A stretch of DNA of 64,000 bases from assembly GCA_964515235.1 (NCBI GenBank), contig CAZEVO010000003.1:20006-84005 (forward strand), written 5' to 3'. Origin of the DNA: OPU3-GD-OMZ sp964515235. Lineage in GTDB: Bacteria > Pseudomonadota > Gammaproteobacteria > Methylococcales > Methylomonadaceae. Below are positions 52,279 through 62,000 of the stretch, in pieces. The translations under genes were made by a program, and so were the position numbers. Within the stretch, counting starts at the first letter, position 1; the number at the start of each line of letters is the position of its first letter. The notes below the pieces were generated by a model. It was not told where the DNA came from. It saw only the letters and a list, made by a program, of their open reading frames with translations, and searched no databases.

Positions 52279-53271
52279 TTAGGGAACAGGTATTCTAAGG
52301 ATAAGTTCCTTGATAAAATAATCGGTAGTAATGCCTTCAGCTTCGGCCTCGTATGAAAGTATAATTCGATGACGCAAAACATCAAAGGCAAGCTCTTGAA
52401 TATCTTCAGGGCTGACAAAATCACGCTCGGCTAACCAGGCCTTTGCGCGAGCACAACGGTCTAAAGAAATAGTCGCTCTAGGGCTTGCTCCAAATTGTAG
52501 CCATTGTGCTAAGTCATCGCCATAGGCTTGGGGTTGGCGCGTAGCTAAAATAATTTGTAGTAAATAATCTTGAAGGTGGTCTGCCATATAGGTGTTAAGC
52601 ACTTCTTGGCGTGCCGTAAAAATGGCGGATTGACTGATTGGACTACTGTCAATGGAGGTATTATCCTTTTGTCCTAAAGCTTCTTGTCGGGCAAGGGCCA
52701 GAATTTCTTTTTCATGGTTTGGTTTTGGGAAGTCAACATTCACATGTAATAAGAATCGGTCCAACTGAGCTTCAGGGAGTGGGTAAGTACCCTCTTGCTC
52801 AATAGGATTTTGGGTGGCCATGACAAGGAAAAGATCCGGCAAAGGATAACTAGTTGACCCTACAGTAATTTGTCGTTCGGCCATTGCTTCAAGTAATGCG
52901 GCTTGAACTTTGGCTGGTGACCGGTTGATTTCATCGGCTAAAACAAGATTATGAAATAACGGGCCTTTTTGAAACTCAAAGCTACTGGTCTGAGGGCGAA
53001 AAATTTCTGTACCGGTTAGATCAGCAGGCAACAGATCAGGAGTAAATTGTACGCGGTGGAAATTTGTTTCAATACCTTGACTGAGGTAGTTGATGGCGCG
53101 TGTTTTGGCTAATCCTGGAGCCCCTTCAACTAAAAGGTGGCCGTCAGCGAGTAACGCAATCAACATTCGGTTAATTAAATTTTCCTGGCCAATAATATGT
53201 TGACCAAGAAAAGACCTGAGTTGTTCAATATCTTTGAAAGCTGTTTTGTTAAGCGAGTTCATGAATTTCAA
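52279..53271 (-). CDS. MoxR-family AAA+ ATPase
   Basis: The 330-residue ATPase has Walker A VEGAPGLAKTRA, Walker B LVLADEINRSPAKVQAALLE, the sensor VMATQNPIEQEGTYPLPEAQ with LDRF, and the lid helices. MoxR proteins act as chaperones for VWA proteins. It heads the leftward operon moxR-DUF58-DUF4381-batA-batB-batD and perhaps the HAD, fbp and aquaporin genes. The start may be 53271 or the ATG at 53262. Confidence 0.93.
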   Translation of the reverse strand: MKFMNSLNKTAFKDIEQLRSFLGQHIIGQENLINRMLIALLADGHLLVEGAPGLAKTRAINYLSQGIETNFHRVQFTPDLLPADLTGTEIFRPQTSSFEFQKGPLFHNLVLADEINRSPAKVQAALLEAMAERQITVGSTSYPLPDLFLVMATQNPIEQEGTYPLPEAQLDRFLLHVNVDFPKPNHEKEILALARQEALGQKDNTSIDSSPISQSAIFTARQEVLNTYMADHLQDYLLQIILATRQPQAYGDDLAQWLQFGASPRATISLDRCARAKAWLAERDFVSPEDIQELAFDVLRHRIILSYEAEAEGITTDYFIKELILRIPVP

Positions 53272-53350
53272 ATGTTTTGAAATAAAGGCGTTATAAGTGA
53301 AGAGTCATACACCTTGTGAAAAGAGGTGATTTTAGCTCAGTTCAGAGTGA

Positions 53351-53385
53351 AAAAAAACCTTTAGTTAGATAGTAAAGGTTTTTTT
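53351..53385. terminator. Bidirectional terminator-like hairpin between divergent genes
   Basis: A7CCTTTA at 53351-53363 pairs perfectly with TAAAGGT7 at 53373-53385, loop of nine. It has the A-stem-T form of a terminator active both ways, yet it lies between the divergent moxR and peptide-transporter genes, in their leader regions. Confidence 0.6.
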
Positions 53386-53485
53386 CAATGGGTTGTTTTG
53401 GCGGCTATTTGCAGATAGAAAGATAGGTTGATGACTCTGGTTTTTAGGTACAATTAATCTTTTTCTATTAAATTATTTCAGTCTT

Positions 53486-54820
53486 ATGTGTTCTTTCAAA
53501 GAGTCTCCGGTAACAACGACTCAGTTACCTCCGGGAATTGCTTTTATTATTGGTAATGAGGCTGCTGAGCGATTTAGTTATTATGGCATGCGTTCAATTC
53601 TTGTGGTTTTTATGACCCAATATCTCATGAATTCTTCAGGTGAATTAGCGGTAATGTCAGAATACGAAGCGCAAGGTTATTTTCATCTCTTTGTTTCCGC
53701 CGTTTATATTACCCCGGTTTTAGGTGCTTTGTTGGCAGATGGTGTATGGGGTAAATACCGGACCATTATTTATTTGTCGGTGGTTTATTGTTTAGGTCAT
53801 TTTGTCTTGGCGTTAGATGATACTCGGATGGGTTTGTTGCTGGGGCAGTCATTAATTGCTTTAGGTGCCGGAGGTATTAAACCCTGTGTTTCGGCGCATG
53901 TAGGGGATCAGTTTTGCCGTTCTAACCAGTTTTTATTAAGTAAGGTTTTTAGTGGGTTTTATCTGGCGATAAATTTAGGGGCTTTCTGTTCCATGTTGGC
54001 AATTCCCTGGGTATTAGAGCACTATGGCGTTAAGTTTGCCTTTTTGCTTCCCGGTATTTTAATGCTTTTAGCGACAGTTATTTTCTGGTCAGGACGTAAT
54101 CGTTTTGTTCATATTCCTCCTGCGGGAAAAGTTTTTTTAAGAGATGTTTTTAGTAAGTCGGGTCTTAAAGTATTGGCAAAGTTGTCTGTTATTTATATTT
54201 TTATTGCGGTTTTCTGGGCTTTATTTGACCAAACGGGTTCATCTTGGGTGCTACAGGCGCAGAAAATGGATCGGGAGCTTTGGGGTTTTGAGTTGTTACC
54301 CTCGCAAATTCAGGCCGCGAATCCTTTATTGATTATCATACTGGCTCCGCTGTTTTCGCATTACCTTTATCCACAATTAAATAAGTGGTTTAACTTAACA
54401 GCATTAAGAAAGATTGCCATTGGGTTATTTGTTACAACGTTTGCTTTCACAATTCCGAGTTGGATACAAATGCAAATTGACGTTGGTTTAAGGCCTCATA
54501 TTGGTTGGCAGTTGTGTGCATATTTCCTATTGACGTCAGCGGAAGTGATGGTTTCCATCACTTGTCTTGAGTTCTCTTATACGCAAGCACCGAAAACAAT
54601 GAAGTCTTTTGTTATGGCTTTTTATATGTTGTCGGTGGCGGTAGGGAATTTGTTTACGAGTGCGGTAAATTTCTTGATACAGAACGATGATGGGAGTAGT
54701 AAACTGGCAGGTGCGGACTATTTTTGGTTTTTTACTTTGTTAATGTTAGTGACGGCTTTATTGTTTATATCGGTGTCGCGTCATTATACTGAAACGACTT
54801 ATTTACAAGATGAATGTTAA
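53486..54820 (+). CDS. POT/PTR-family proton-dependent oligopeptide transporter
   Basis: The 444-residue membrane protein of about 12 helices has the POT signatures NEAAERFSYYGMRSILVVF (the ExxERFxYYG proton site) and FSGFYLAINLGAFCSMLAIP. It imports di- and tripeptides with protons. It overlaps the SDR gene by 11 bases. Divergent to moxR, it has its own upstream region with a hairpin. Confidence 0.9.
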   Translation: MCSFKESPVTTTQLPPGIAFIIGNEAAERFSYYGMRSILVVFMTQYLMNSSGELAVMSEYEAQGYFHLFVSAVYITPVLGALLADGVWGKYRTIIYLSVVYCLGHFVLALDDTRMGLLLGQSLIALGAGGIKPCVSAHVGDQFCRSNQFLLSKVFSGFYLAINLGAFCSMLAIPWVLEHYGVKFAFLLPGILMLLATVIFWSGRNRFVHIPPAGKVFLRDVFSKSGLKVLAKLSVIYIFIAVFWALFDQTGSSWVLQAQKMDRELWGFELLPSQIQAANPLLIIILAPLFSHYLYPQLNKWFNLTALRKIAIGLFVTTFAFTIPSWIQMQIDVGLRPHIGWQLCAYFLLTSAEVMVSITCLEFSYTQAPKTMKSFVMAFYMLSVAVGNLFTSAVNFLIQNDDGSSKLAGADYFWFFTLLMLVTALLFISVSRHYTETTYLQDEC

Positions 54821-55646
54821 TGTGAAGAATATTTTAGTGACGGGCTGTTCTACCGGTATTGGACTTGATGCTATTGAAGCATTAAGAGAGCGTGGTTATC
54901 GAGTGATTGCATCGGCTAGAAAAAACGAAGACGTGAGTAGGCTAGTCGGGTTAGGTTTTGATGCTATCCAACTTGATTTGAATGATAGCAATAGCATTCG
55001 ATGTGCTGTTGAACAAGTTGCTAAATTAACGGATGGAAAAATTGATGCGCTATTTAATAATGCAGGATTTGGTCAGCCCGGTGCAGTAGAAGATTTAACG
55101 CGAGATGTATTGCGTCAGCAATTTGAAACCAATGTTTTTGGCTGCCATGAATTAACCTGCTTGATTTTGCCTTATATGCGTCAGCATAATCAAGGCCGCA
55201 TTATTTTTAATAGTTCTGTTTTAGGGTTCGCGGCAATGCGGTATAGGGGGGCCTATAATGCCAGTAAATTTGCACTGGAAGGCTTGGTAGATACCTTGCG
55301 ACTAGAATTACACGGTACTAATATTCATGTTGTATTAGTTGAACCGGGGCCTATTTTAAGTGCGTTTAGAGAAAATGCCTTTGCATTGTATAAGGCTAAT
55401 ATTAATAAGGATAAAAGTGCTCATTTAGAAACTTACTTAGCGTTAGAAGCACGCCTTGAAACGGTAGGTGCCGCAGTGCCTTTCACATTACCTGCTAGTG
55501 CAGTAAGTGCTAAAGTGATTGCCGCACTTGAATCAGCGAAGCCTCGTATACGCTACTACGTGACCGTACCAACCTATTTATTTGCTTATTTAAAAAGGAT
55601 TTTACCGGGGCGTTGGCTAGATGCAATTTTGAGACAGGTTAACTAA
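54810..55646 (+). CDS. Short-chain dehydrogenase/reductase
   Basis: The 278-residue SDR has the cofactor loop TGCSTGIGLDAIEAL, NNAGFG, the catalytic serine (NSSVLGFAA) and YNASKFALEG (YxxxK). The classic type with ARKNED after strand 2 suggests NADP preference. The substrate is unknown; it resembles broad SDRs annotated near retinol or fatty-acyl reductases. The start lies within the transporter gene, so the two are coupled. Confidence 0.9.
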   Translation: MNVNVKNILVTGCSTGIGLDAIEALRERGYRVIASARKNEDVSRLVGLGFDAIQLDLNDSNSIRCAVEQVAKLTDGKIDALFNNAGFGQPGAVEDLTRDVLRQQFETNVFGCHELTCLILPYMRQHNQGRIIFNSSVLGFAAMRYRGAYNASKFALEGLVDTLRLELHGTNIHVVLVEPGPILSAFRENAFALYKANINKDKSAHLETYLALEARLETVGAAVPFTLPASAVSAKVIAALESAKPRIRYYVTVPTYLFAYLKRILPGRWLDAILRQVN

Positions 55647-55677
55647 TTAGAAGTAAGTTTTTATAGGATCTTTTTAA

Positions 55678-56286
55678 ATGCGTAAAGTAATTAAACTTTT
55701 AGCCTTACTTTTTATTGGTGCTTTTCTTTATGGTTGTAGTGCGGCACAGCCATCTAATATAAAGAATATATGCTCAATTTTTGATGAACAGGAGGATTGG
55801 TATGACTATGCCAACGATGCCTATCAGCGTTGGGGTTCGTCGATACCTGTCATGATGTCAATGATGTATCAGGAGTCGAGTTTTAACGCAGATGCAAAGC
55901 CACCTAGAACAACTTTTTTATGGATTTTTCCTGGGCCTCGTCCAACTTCGGCTTTTGGGTATGCACAAGCACTTGATATGACCTGGGATGCATATTTAGA
56001 AAAAACCGGGCGATGGTTTGCTGATCGAAATGATTTTGAGGATGCGATTGATTTTATTGGCTGGTATAACAATCAAAGTCATCAGTACTCTAATATTGGG
56101 TTAAATGACAGTTACCATTTGTATTTGGCTTACCATGAGGGTCATGGTGGTTTTAATCGACGGAGTTTTAAAAATAAGGCATGGTTGAAGACTGCGGCAC
56201 GAAAGGTCTCGGCACGTTCGCGCGAATATCACCGTCAACTTCAGGGTTGCGAGCATCGATTTGAATCGGGCTGGTGGTTTTTTTAG
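55678..56286 (+). CDS. Lipoprotein with a lysozyme-like (SLT) fold
   Basis: The 202 residues begin with a lipoprotein signal (IKLLALLFIGAFLYGC), where the lipobox LYGC cysteine would be acylated by Lgt. The segment MMSMMYQESSFNADAKPPR has the catalytic glutamate pattern of soluble lytic transglycosylases, followed by SAFGYAQALDMTWDAYL and HLYLAYHEGHGGFNR. It probably cleaves peptidoglycan at the envelope. GGATC lies before the start. It runs directly into the Sel1-repeat gene. Confidence 0.82.
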   Translation: MRKVIKLLALLFIGAFLYGCSAAQPSNIKNICSIFDEQEDWYDYANDAYQRWGSSIPVMMSMMYQESSFNADAKPPRTTFLWIFPGPRPTSAFGYAQALDMTWDAYLEKTGRWFADRNDFEDAIDFIGWYNNQSHQYSNIGLNDSYHLYLAYHEGHGGFNRRSFKNKAWLKTAARKVSARSREYHRQLQGCEHRFESGWWFF

Positions 56287-56318
56287 ATGAAAGTAACAAA
56301 GTGATCCGGAGTAGTTTA

Positions 56319-57089
56319 GTGACAAAATATATAGGGTCAATAATTTTATTTTTATTGATGTCCAAGACCTCAGTGGCTTGTTATACGTCAGCCTTGCCGG
56401 ATGATATTAATTTCAGAAACTGTCAGTTAGCGGTACAACGCAATGATGTAGAGGCACAGTATAATATGGGCTTTATGTATCATTACCGAAAAGGTGTATA
56501 TAGAGATTATCAGAAAGCCCGGGAATGGTATTTAAAGGCGGCAAGTCAGAATCATGCTGGTGCCCAAAATCAATTGGGGGTGATGTTTGAGTTAGGGCAA
56601 GGAGTGCTTTTAAATTATAAAAAAGCTAAGGAGTGGTATTTATTATCAGCGCAACAAGGTGATATTGATGGACAAATTAGTTTAGCTTGGGTCTATCAGT
56701 ATGGGAAAGGTGTCCGTCTTGATGAACAAGAAGCCGCGAGATGGTATTTAAGAGCGGCTGAACAAGGTAGTGCTAAAGGACAATATAATCTAGCTGCTTT
56801 ATACCAATTTTCAACCCAGGGTAATAAAAATATTAGCGAAGCCCTAAAATGGTATTTAAGAGCAGCTAATCATGGTGATGTCGATGCTTACTTGCGGTTA
56901 AGTGAGCTTTACCAGTATGGTGGTGGCGTCCCTAAAGACTTAGTGAAAGCGTATCAATGGGCTTTTATTGCCGCTAAGAAAGAAGGTTTTTCAGGAGTAA
57001 AAGCACACAGTTTAATCAATGAACCGTTAACCGAGACGATGATAAATAAAGGTCGGTATTTAGCAGGGCTATGGCTTGAAAGCCATTAA
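56319..57089 (+). CDS. Exported Sel1-repeat (TPR-like) protein
   Basis: The GTG at 56319 is chosen because CGGAG lies seven bases upstream and the product then begins with a signal peptide (TKYIGSIILFLLMSKTSVAC). A longer frame from 56274 would overlap the preceding gene and hide the signal. The 256 residues contain about five Sel1-like repeats of 36 residues (AQYNMGFMYHYRKGVYRDYQ, GAQNQLGVMFELGQGV). These act as protein-binding scaffolds; the partner is unknown. It is probably co-transcribed with the lipoprotein gene. Confidence 0.85.
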   Translation: MTKYIGSIILFLLMSKTSVACYTSALPDDINFRNCQLAVQRNDVEAQYNMGFMYHYRKGVYRDYQKAREWYLKAASQNHAGAQNQLGVMFELGQGVLLNYKKAKEWYLLSAQQGDIDGQISLAWVYQYGKGVRLDEQEAARWYLRAAEQGSAKGQYNLAALYQFSTQGNKNISEALKWYLRAANHGDVDAYLRLSELYQYGGGVPKDLVKAYQWAFIAAKKEGFSGVKAHSLINEPLTETMINKGRYLAGLWLESH

Positions 57090-57149
57090 AATTAACGTTT
57101 AAAAGCCCCTCCTCCTTGCTTAAAGAAGATACAGCATTATTTTTACCGG

Positions 57150-57273
57150 TTCCGCTATGCATGGGAGGGTTGTTCGTGGCAACCGCTTCATGCATTTTCA
57201 AAAAGGGTTTAAGTAATCCACCATATTTTTTAAATACAGTCGATAGGCCTTGTTCCTTTTTAATCGATCCATA
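57150..57273 (-). pseudogene. Decayed fragment related to the C-terminus of the 59-62.7 kb oxidoreductase
   Basis: In the minus strand the frame reads GGLLKPFLKMHEAVATNNPP followed by M, against GGMLKPYLKTHEAVASINSP followed by M in residues about 1144-1164 of the large flavoprotein. Upstream the match fades (VFKKY). Downstream the cluster cysteines are missing (MHSGTGK instead of MQCMMKG). No start, no full domain and no neighbouring matching sequence is visible. It lies in the 333-base gap between the Sel1 gene and the broken hydrolase gene. The rest of that gap (57274-57422) shows nothing else I can support apart from the GAGGA site before 57423. Confidence 0.7.
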
Positions 57274-57422
57274 AATCTTGATTTACGGGCTAGCAGCTCT
57301 ATTCTTTGAGTGAATCGGTTAAGCCTCTATCTGTAGTACCCAATTGAACGATGCTATTATCTTTTAGGGTTATCCGGAAGCATATTTATTCGCTGACTTT
57401 GAACAAATAGAGGATCACTATT

Positions 57423-58670
57423 TTGCGTTATATGTATTCAGACTATCAGAGCGACTATCTAAAAGAGGAGCCGACAATTGTCGATATGGGTTCTTCAGCA
57501 GTGCATTATGTGAGTTTTTGTTTACCTGGTAATGAAATGAGAACACCAATCGTGTTTATTGGAGGGGCTTTCCAAAATTTTTCTTCATTTTCTAAGGAAG
57601 TTAAGGTCTTGTTTGAAACAAATCCTGTGATCATAGTGGCACTTCCGGGACAGATTACTAACTATCAATGTACCAGAGGAATGAGTATTGATGATTTAGC
57701 TCTAGTACTGATGGATTATCTGGTTTCTCAGAAAATGGAAAGAGTTAGCATTGTAGGTATTTCTTTCGGAGGACTGATAGCCATGAAGTTTGGTCTTAAT
57801 TTTCCTGATAAAATCGAAAAATTGATTCTTTACGGAGTCACTTCCAATGTAAATGACACTTTAAAGTCTAATCTTTTAAGATCGTTGGAACTGGTTGAAA
57901 AAGATAAAACAGAGGAATTTGCTGAGGCAATAACAAACAACCTTTTGAATTTAAACTTTACGGATATTACGAAAGTTTCAAAAGTACTAATTTCACGTCT
58001 CTATCAAAGCTTCTTAAAATTATCTGCCGCTGATAAGGAAAGGTATAGAAATAATTCTATTAGAATTTTGAATGCCACATTGGATTTAGGTTAGAAAAAA
58101 ATATATTGTGACACTTTAATAATCACGGGACGTTATGATAATTTTGTGCATCCCATCGAAAGTATTAAAATTTATAATCATTGTCAAAGCGCCCATATCG
58201 CTCTTTTTTTGAGTGGCGATCATCTACTCAATCTTCGTCATTCTGGAAAGCTAACGTCGTTGTATCAACAATTTTTAAAAGGAGAGTCGTTTACTTCCTG
58301 CGATGAAGTCGTTTACGGCCAGGATGCAATTGAAATATTGGAAGAAAAACGACTAATGCCAAGGTATGAAGCTCATTCAATTGAGGTAAAAGTATCGAAC
58401 GCCAAACAAAAATCATTTCAATTTAGTGTATTAGATATTAATGAAGAAGGCTGTAGATTTAGGCTGAATAGAGAAAGTCCATTTATTGAGGAAATAATTC
58501 CAAACTATATGTACAAAATTGAAATATTGGGATCCGATGTCGAAGTCGAGGGGTCTATAATCTTGGATCCAGAACAGAGGTATGGAAGAGTAGTTTTTTT
58601 TAAGCTTTATTTTGAAGAGATGTTTAGAATAAACAAGTATATTGAGAATACTATAGCGGGAGGAAAATGA
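57423..58670 (+). pseudogene. Alpha/beta hydrolase to PilZ-like fusion gene interrupted by one in-frame amber codon
   Basis: One frame of 416 codons runs from a TTG at 57423 (GAGGA upstream) to TGA at 58668, broken only by TAG at 58092-58094. Before the stop: an alpha/beta hydrolase with nucleophile elbow GISFGGLIAMKFG. After it, in the same frame: KKIYCDTLIITGRYDNFVHP with the catalytic aspartate and FLSGDHLLNL with the histidine, so the triad spans the stop. A C-terminal PilZ-like domain follows (LDINEEGCRFRLN, VEVEGSIILDPEQRYGRV). It lacks a clear RxxxR, so c-di-GMP binding is doubtful. The first part alone lacks two triad residues. A recent nonsense mutation or base-call error is most likely. 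Confidence 0.85.
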
Positions 58671-58925
58671 GGGGATTACACTGTCGCAAACTCAGTATCT
58701 AAATTTACGAAAAACAGTCCAGCCTCATTGCCTTTTCAAGTTGTTGTGAATCTACGCCGGACAGGTTCTGGTATGGGTTTGGTTCTTTTATATCCGATCC
58801 TCTGTATTTTCTTTCCAGTCATGAAGCTAAAAGTTCATACTACTAAATGTCCCATCGAGTAATCCCTAGACATGAATAGTTCGGTTTTGGTCAGTGATTT
58901 GGGTATTGGCTTTCAAATGAATATT
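58671..58925. other. Intergenic stretch with no recognisable gene
   Basis: These 255 bases between the broken hydrolase gene and the terminator have no frame longer than a few dozen codons with a plausible start, no RNA gene and no repeat that I recognise. They may be decayed sequence. Confidence 0.5.
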
Positions 58926-58965
58926 TAAAGGCACACCCTCTTGGTTGAAAGAGGGTGTGCCTTTA
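58926..58965. terminator. Strong terminator hairpin after the large oxidoreductase gene
   Basis: TAAAGGCACACCCTCTT at 58926-58942 pairs perfectly with 58949-58965 (17 bp, loop GGTTGA). It lies 36 bases beyond the stop of the leftward oxidoreductase gene, with TTTAAATATT following the stem in that direction. It can also stop rightward transcripts. Confidence 0.8.
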
Positions 58966-59000
58966 TCGTCAGTTTGGTTTTGAATGTCGAGAGATGTTTG

Positions 59001-62000
59001 CTAGTTTACATTTCTCGTATCCAGTAAATAATCGAGCCATTTATTAGAGAGCTTTTCTTGCACTGAGTTTTGTCGTAGTCGTGCATCAAGGTGATCGAAA
59101 TCAACGCGGTCAAGATCCTGATCTTGGTTATTACAGGAATAGACAAAATATTCTTCACCGGTTTTGGGGTCGGTATGCCGGCACATACATTGTGCGCAGA
59201 TGCCTTTCATCATACATTGCATAGGTGAATTGATAGAGGCAACCGCTTCATGCGTTTTTAAGTAGGGCTTGAGCATGCCACCACGTGCTTCTTTAACAGC
59301 AGCCATCATTCGGTGCGAACCGATAACAATTAAGTGTTCAACATCATGTAGCTTAAGTGTGGTTTCACCTAACTCTCCTTTGCCATAGGCTTCCATGGCT
59401 TTGAGAATGTTGCCGACAAAGCTAAAATCTTGCGGGCGCGTGGTTGGAAAAGCATTGACATTATTGCCCGGGTCAACAGACCAGACAATGACATCAGATG
59501 CGGCTTCAATATCTTCAACTTTAAATTGGTCTTGGTTGTTTTTATAGCCGGCAAAGTAAATGACTTTATTGCCAGCAGCACGCATCGCTTTGCCGATAGA
59601 AAAAAGCACAGCATTACCTAGACCGCCACCAATTAGAGCAATAGTCTGGTTGGTAGGAATTTCTGTTGGTGCACCGGTCACACCCATAACAACGAGTTCG
59701 TCACCAATTTCCCAGAGGGCGCATTGTCTTGAAGAGGTTCCCATTTCAAGTGCAATCAGTGAGATTAGTCCTTTTTCCTTGTCAACCCAAGCACCAGTCA
59801 ATGCAATGCCTTCGGTTGAGAGGGTTGTGCCTTGAACAATTTCAGCATTGGCTTCAAAACTTTGCACACGATAAAATTGTCCTGGATAAAACTTTTCTGC
59901 TTGCATCGGTGCACGGACAATAATTTCGATAATCGTTGGTGTTAAACGGTTAATTTGAATGATTTTAGCGATTAATCGATCATCCATGTTTTTTTGAAGC
60001 GTTAATAACTGTTGGTCGCGTTGTTTTTGTGTTGCAGGGTCTAATTGACTTAACTGCTCTTCAAAAAGCTTACTAATGTAAGGGTAGCCATCTTTAGCGC
60101 TTGCCATTGCTTTAACAACGTTACCGGCGTAGACAGGATGATTATCACCAAAGAATGAGATATGTTTGCCATTCTCCTGATAAGAGGTAAATGGCGCTGG
60201 TTTTCCTATCTTTGGGTTCCAATCGTCATCGGTGGGGGTTAATTTAGGTTGAGCACCATCAGTCCATTCAGGTTCATGGCGTTGGAAGAATTTTCCATCC
60301 ATCACAAAACTATCAGGGTGTTCATCTTGGTAAATCGTATTAGGTGAAGTGCCTGCTGCAACATAAAGGTTTTTTAAGGGGATTTCAATTTCTTCCTGAG
60401 TAGAAGACCACCGGCCATCTGTTTGTGCGAGTTTATCAAAGCGTACAGCGCTCAGGTGGCCATGTTCATCTTGAATTGCTTCAATAGGGCTAAACCCTTC
60501 AACCCAAGAGATTCCTTCTTCAAAGGCTTTAATAATTTCTTCGTGATTTTGGCGGTAGGCCGGTGCATCCCGAAGTCCTTTACGATAGAACATGGTGACG
60601 CCGCCCCAGGCATTTAGAAGTGGCTGGAAGTTAGGCTCTTCATTGCTTTGTTTGGCTCGTTCTCGTTCGTTAACAATAGCGCGTCCGTGTGTTAAGAATT
60701 CTTCTAGAATGTCTAATTCTTCGTTATCGTAACGAGAGCGGATTTCTGCTTCACCGTATATCGAGACTAAGGTTTCGTAGCGATGCAGAATTTTCTCAAC
60801 TTGAACTGGGTAATAGGCAAGTAATTCCGTGGCTGTATCTGTCCCTGTCAGACCGCCGCCAATAACACCAGCAGGCAGTCGAACCTGCATATTGGCTAGG
60901 GATGAAGCTTTAGCTGCTCCGGTTAATTGTAGCCCCATTAAGAAGTCAGAGGCTTTACGAATGCCGCGAATGAGATTGTTTTTTAAGCCAATAACAGTTG
61001 GTTTTCCAGCACCATTGGCCATAGCAATATGATCGAATCCCATATCCCAAGCATCCTCAATGGTTAAGGTGCCACCGAAACGTACGCCGCCATAACATTT
61101 AAATGCTTGACGGCGAGCGAGTGTTAGGTAGATCACTTTAAGAAAGTTTTTATCCCAACGAACAGTAATGCCATATTCTGCGACTCCGCCAAAACCCAGC
61201 ATAATGCGCTCATCCAGTGCTTCGTAAAGGTCATTGAAATCGCGAATGGGTTCAGGGGGTTTTTCAGCGGACCCGACATAGCGTTCGGGTAACGGTTCAA
61301 TTTTAAGGGCATCGATACCTGCGACGCCAAAGCCTTCGTTGAGTAGGTAATGTGCCAAGGTATAACCGGCAGGTCCCATGCCGGCAACTAAGACGTTGAG
61401 GCCGTTGTAAGGTAATGCATGGGGTCGCTTTATGTTTAAAGGATTCCAGCGGGTTAAGAAACTGTAAATTTCAAAGCCGTAAGGCATAAATAGTACATCG
61501 GTGAGAACGCTGGTTTCGGCTTGTGGAATATCAACAGGCTCGGTTTTTTGGTAGATACACCCTTTCATGCAATCGTTACAAATACGGTGACCGGTCCCTG
61601 GACACATCGGATTGTCGATTATGATAAGAGCCAGAGCACCGATGTTATCGCCTTGACGTTTAACCAGTTGCATTTCTGAAATTTTTTCTTCCAATGGGCA
61701 ACCGGTTAATGGAATGTCAAGGGGGTTGCTACGATACCCTGTTTCTTTTTTTAAACGCATGCCTTTTGAGCATGAATCAGTATCATGATCGTGGCAGTAT
61801 TTACATTGGTTTATTTCATATAAGATATGACGTTGGTCATAACGTTGGTCTGTTAGGGCAAAACCATCACGTCGTCTACGGCTTTCTGCAGGACCGGTTA
61901 AAATGTCATAGCCGCTAGCAGTATGACTATTAGTCGGCACTAAATTGTTAAAGTCAGTTCGTGATGCGCTTTTAAAACCCAGCCATTGCTTAATTGTCTC

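Noticed and set aside
57016..57201. 61-codon leftward frame treated as a gene
   Set aside because: Only its first residues match the oxidoreductase C-terminus; the rest is the antisense of the Sel1 gene end, so it is part of a relic.
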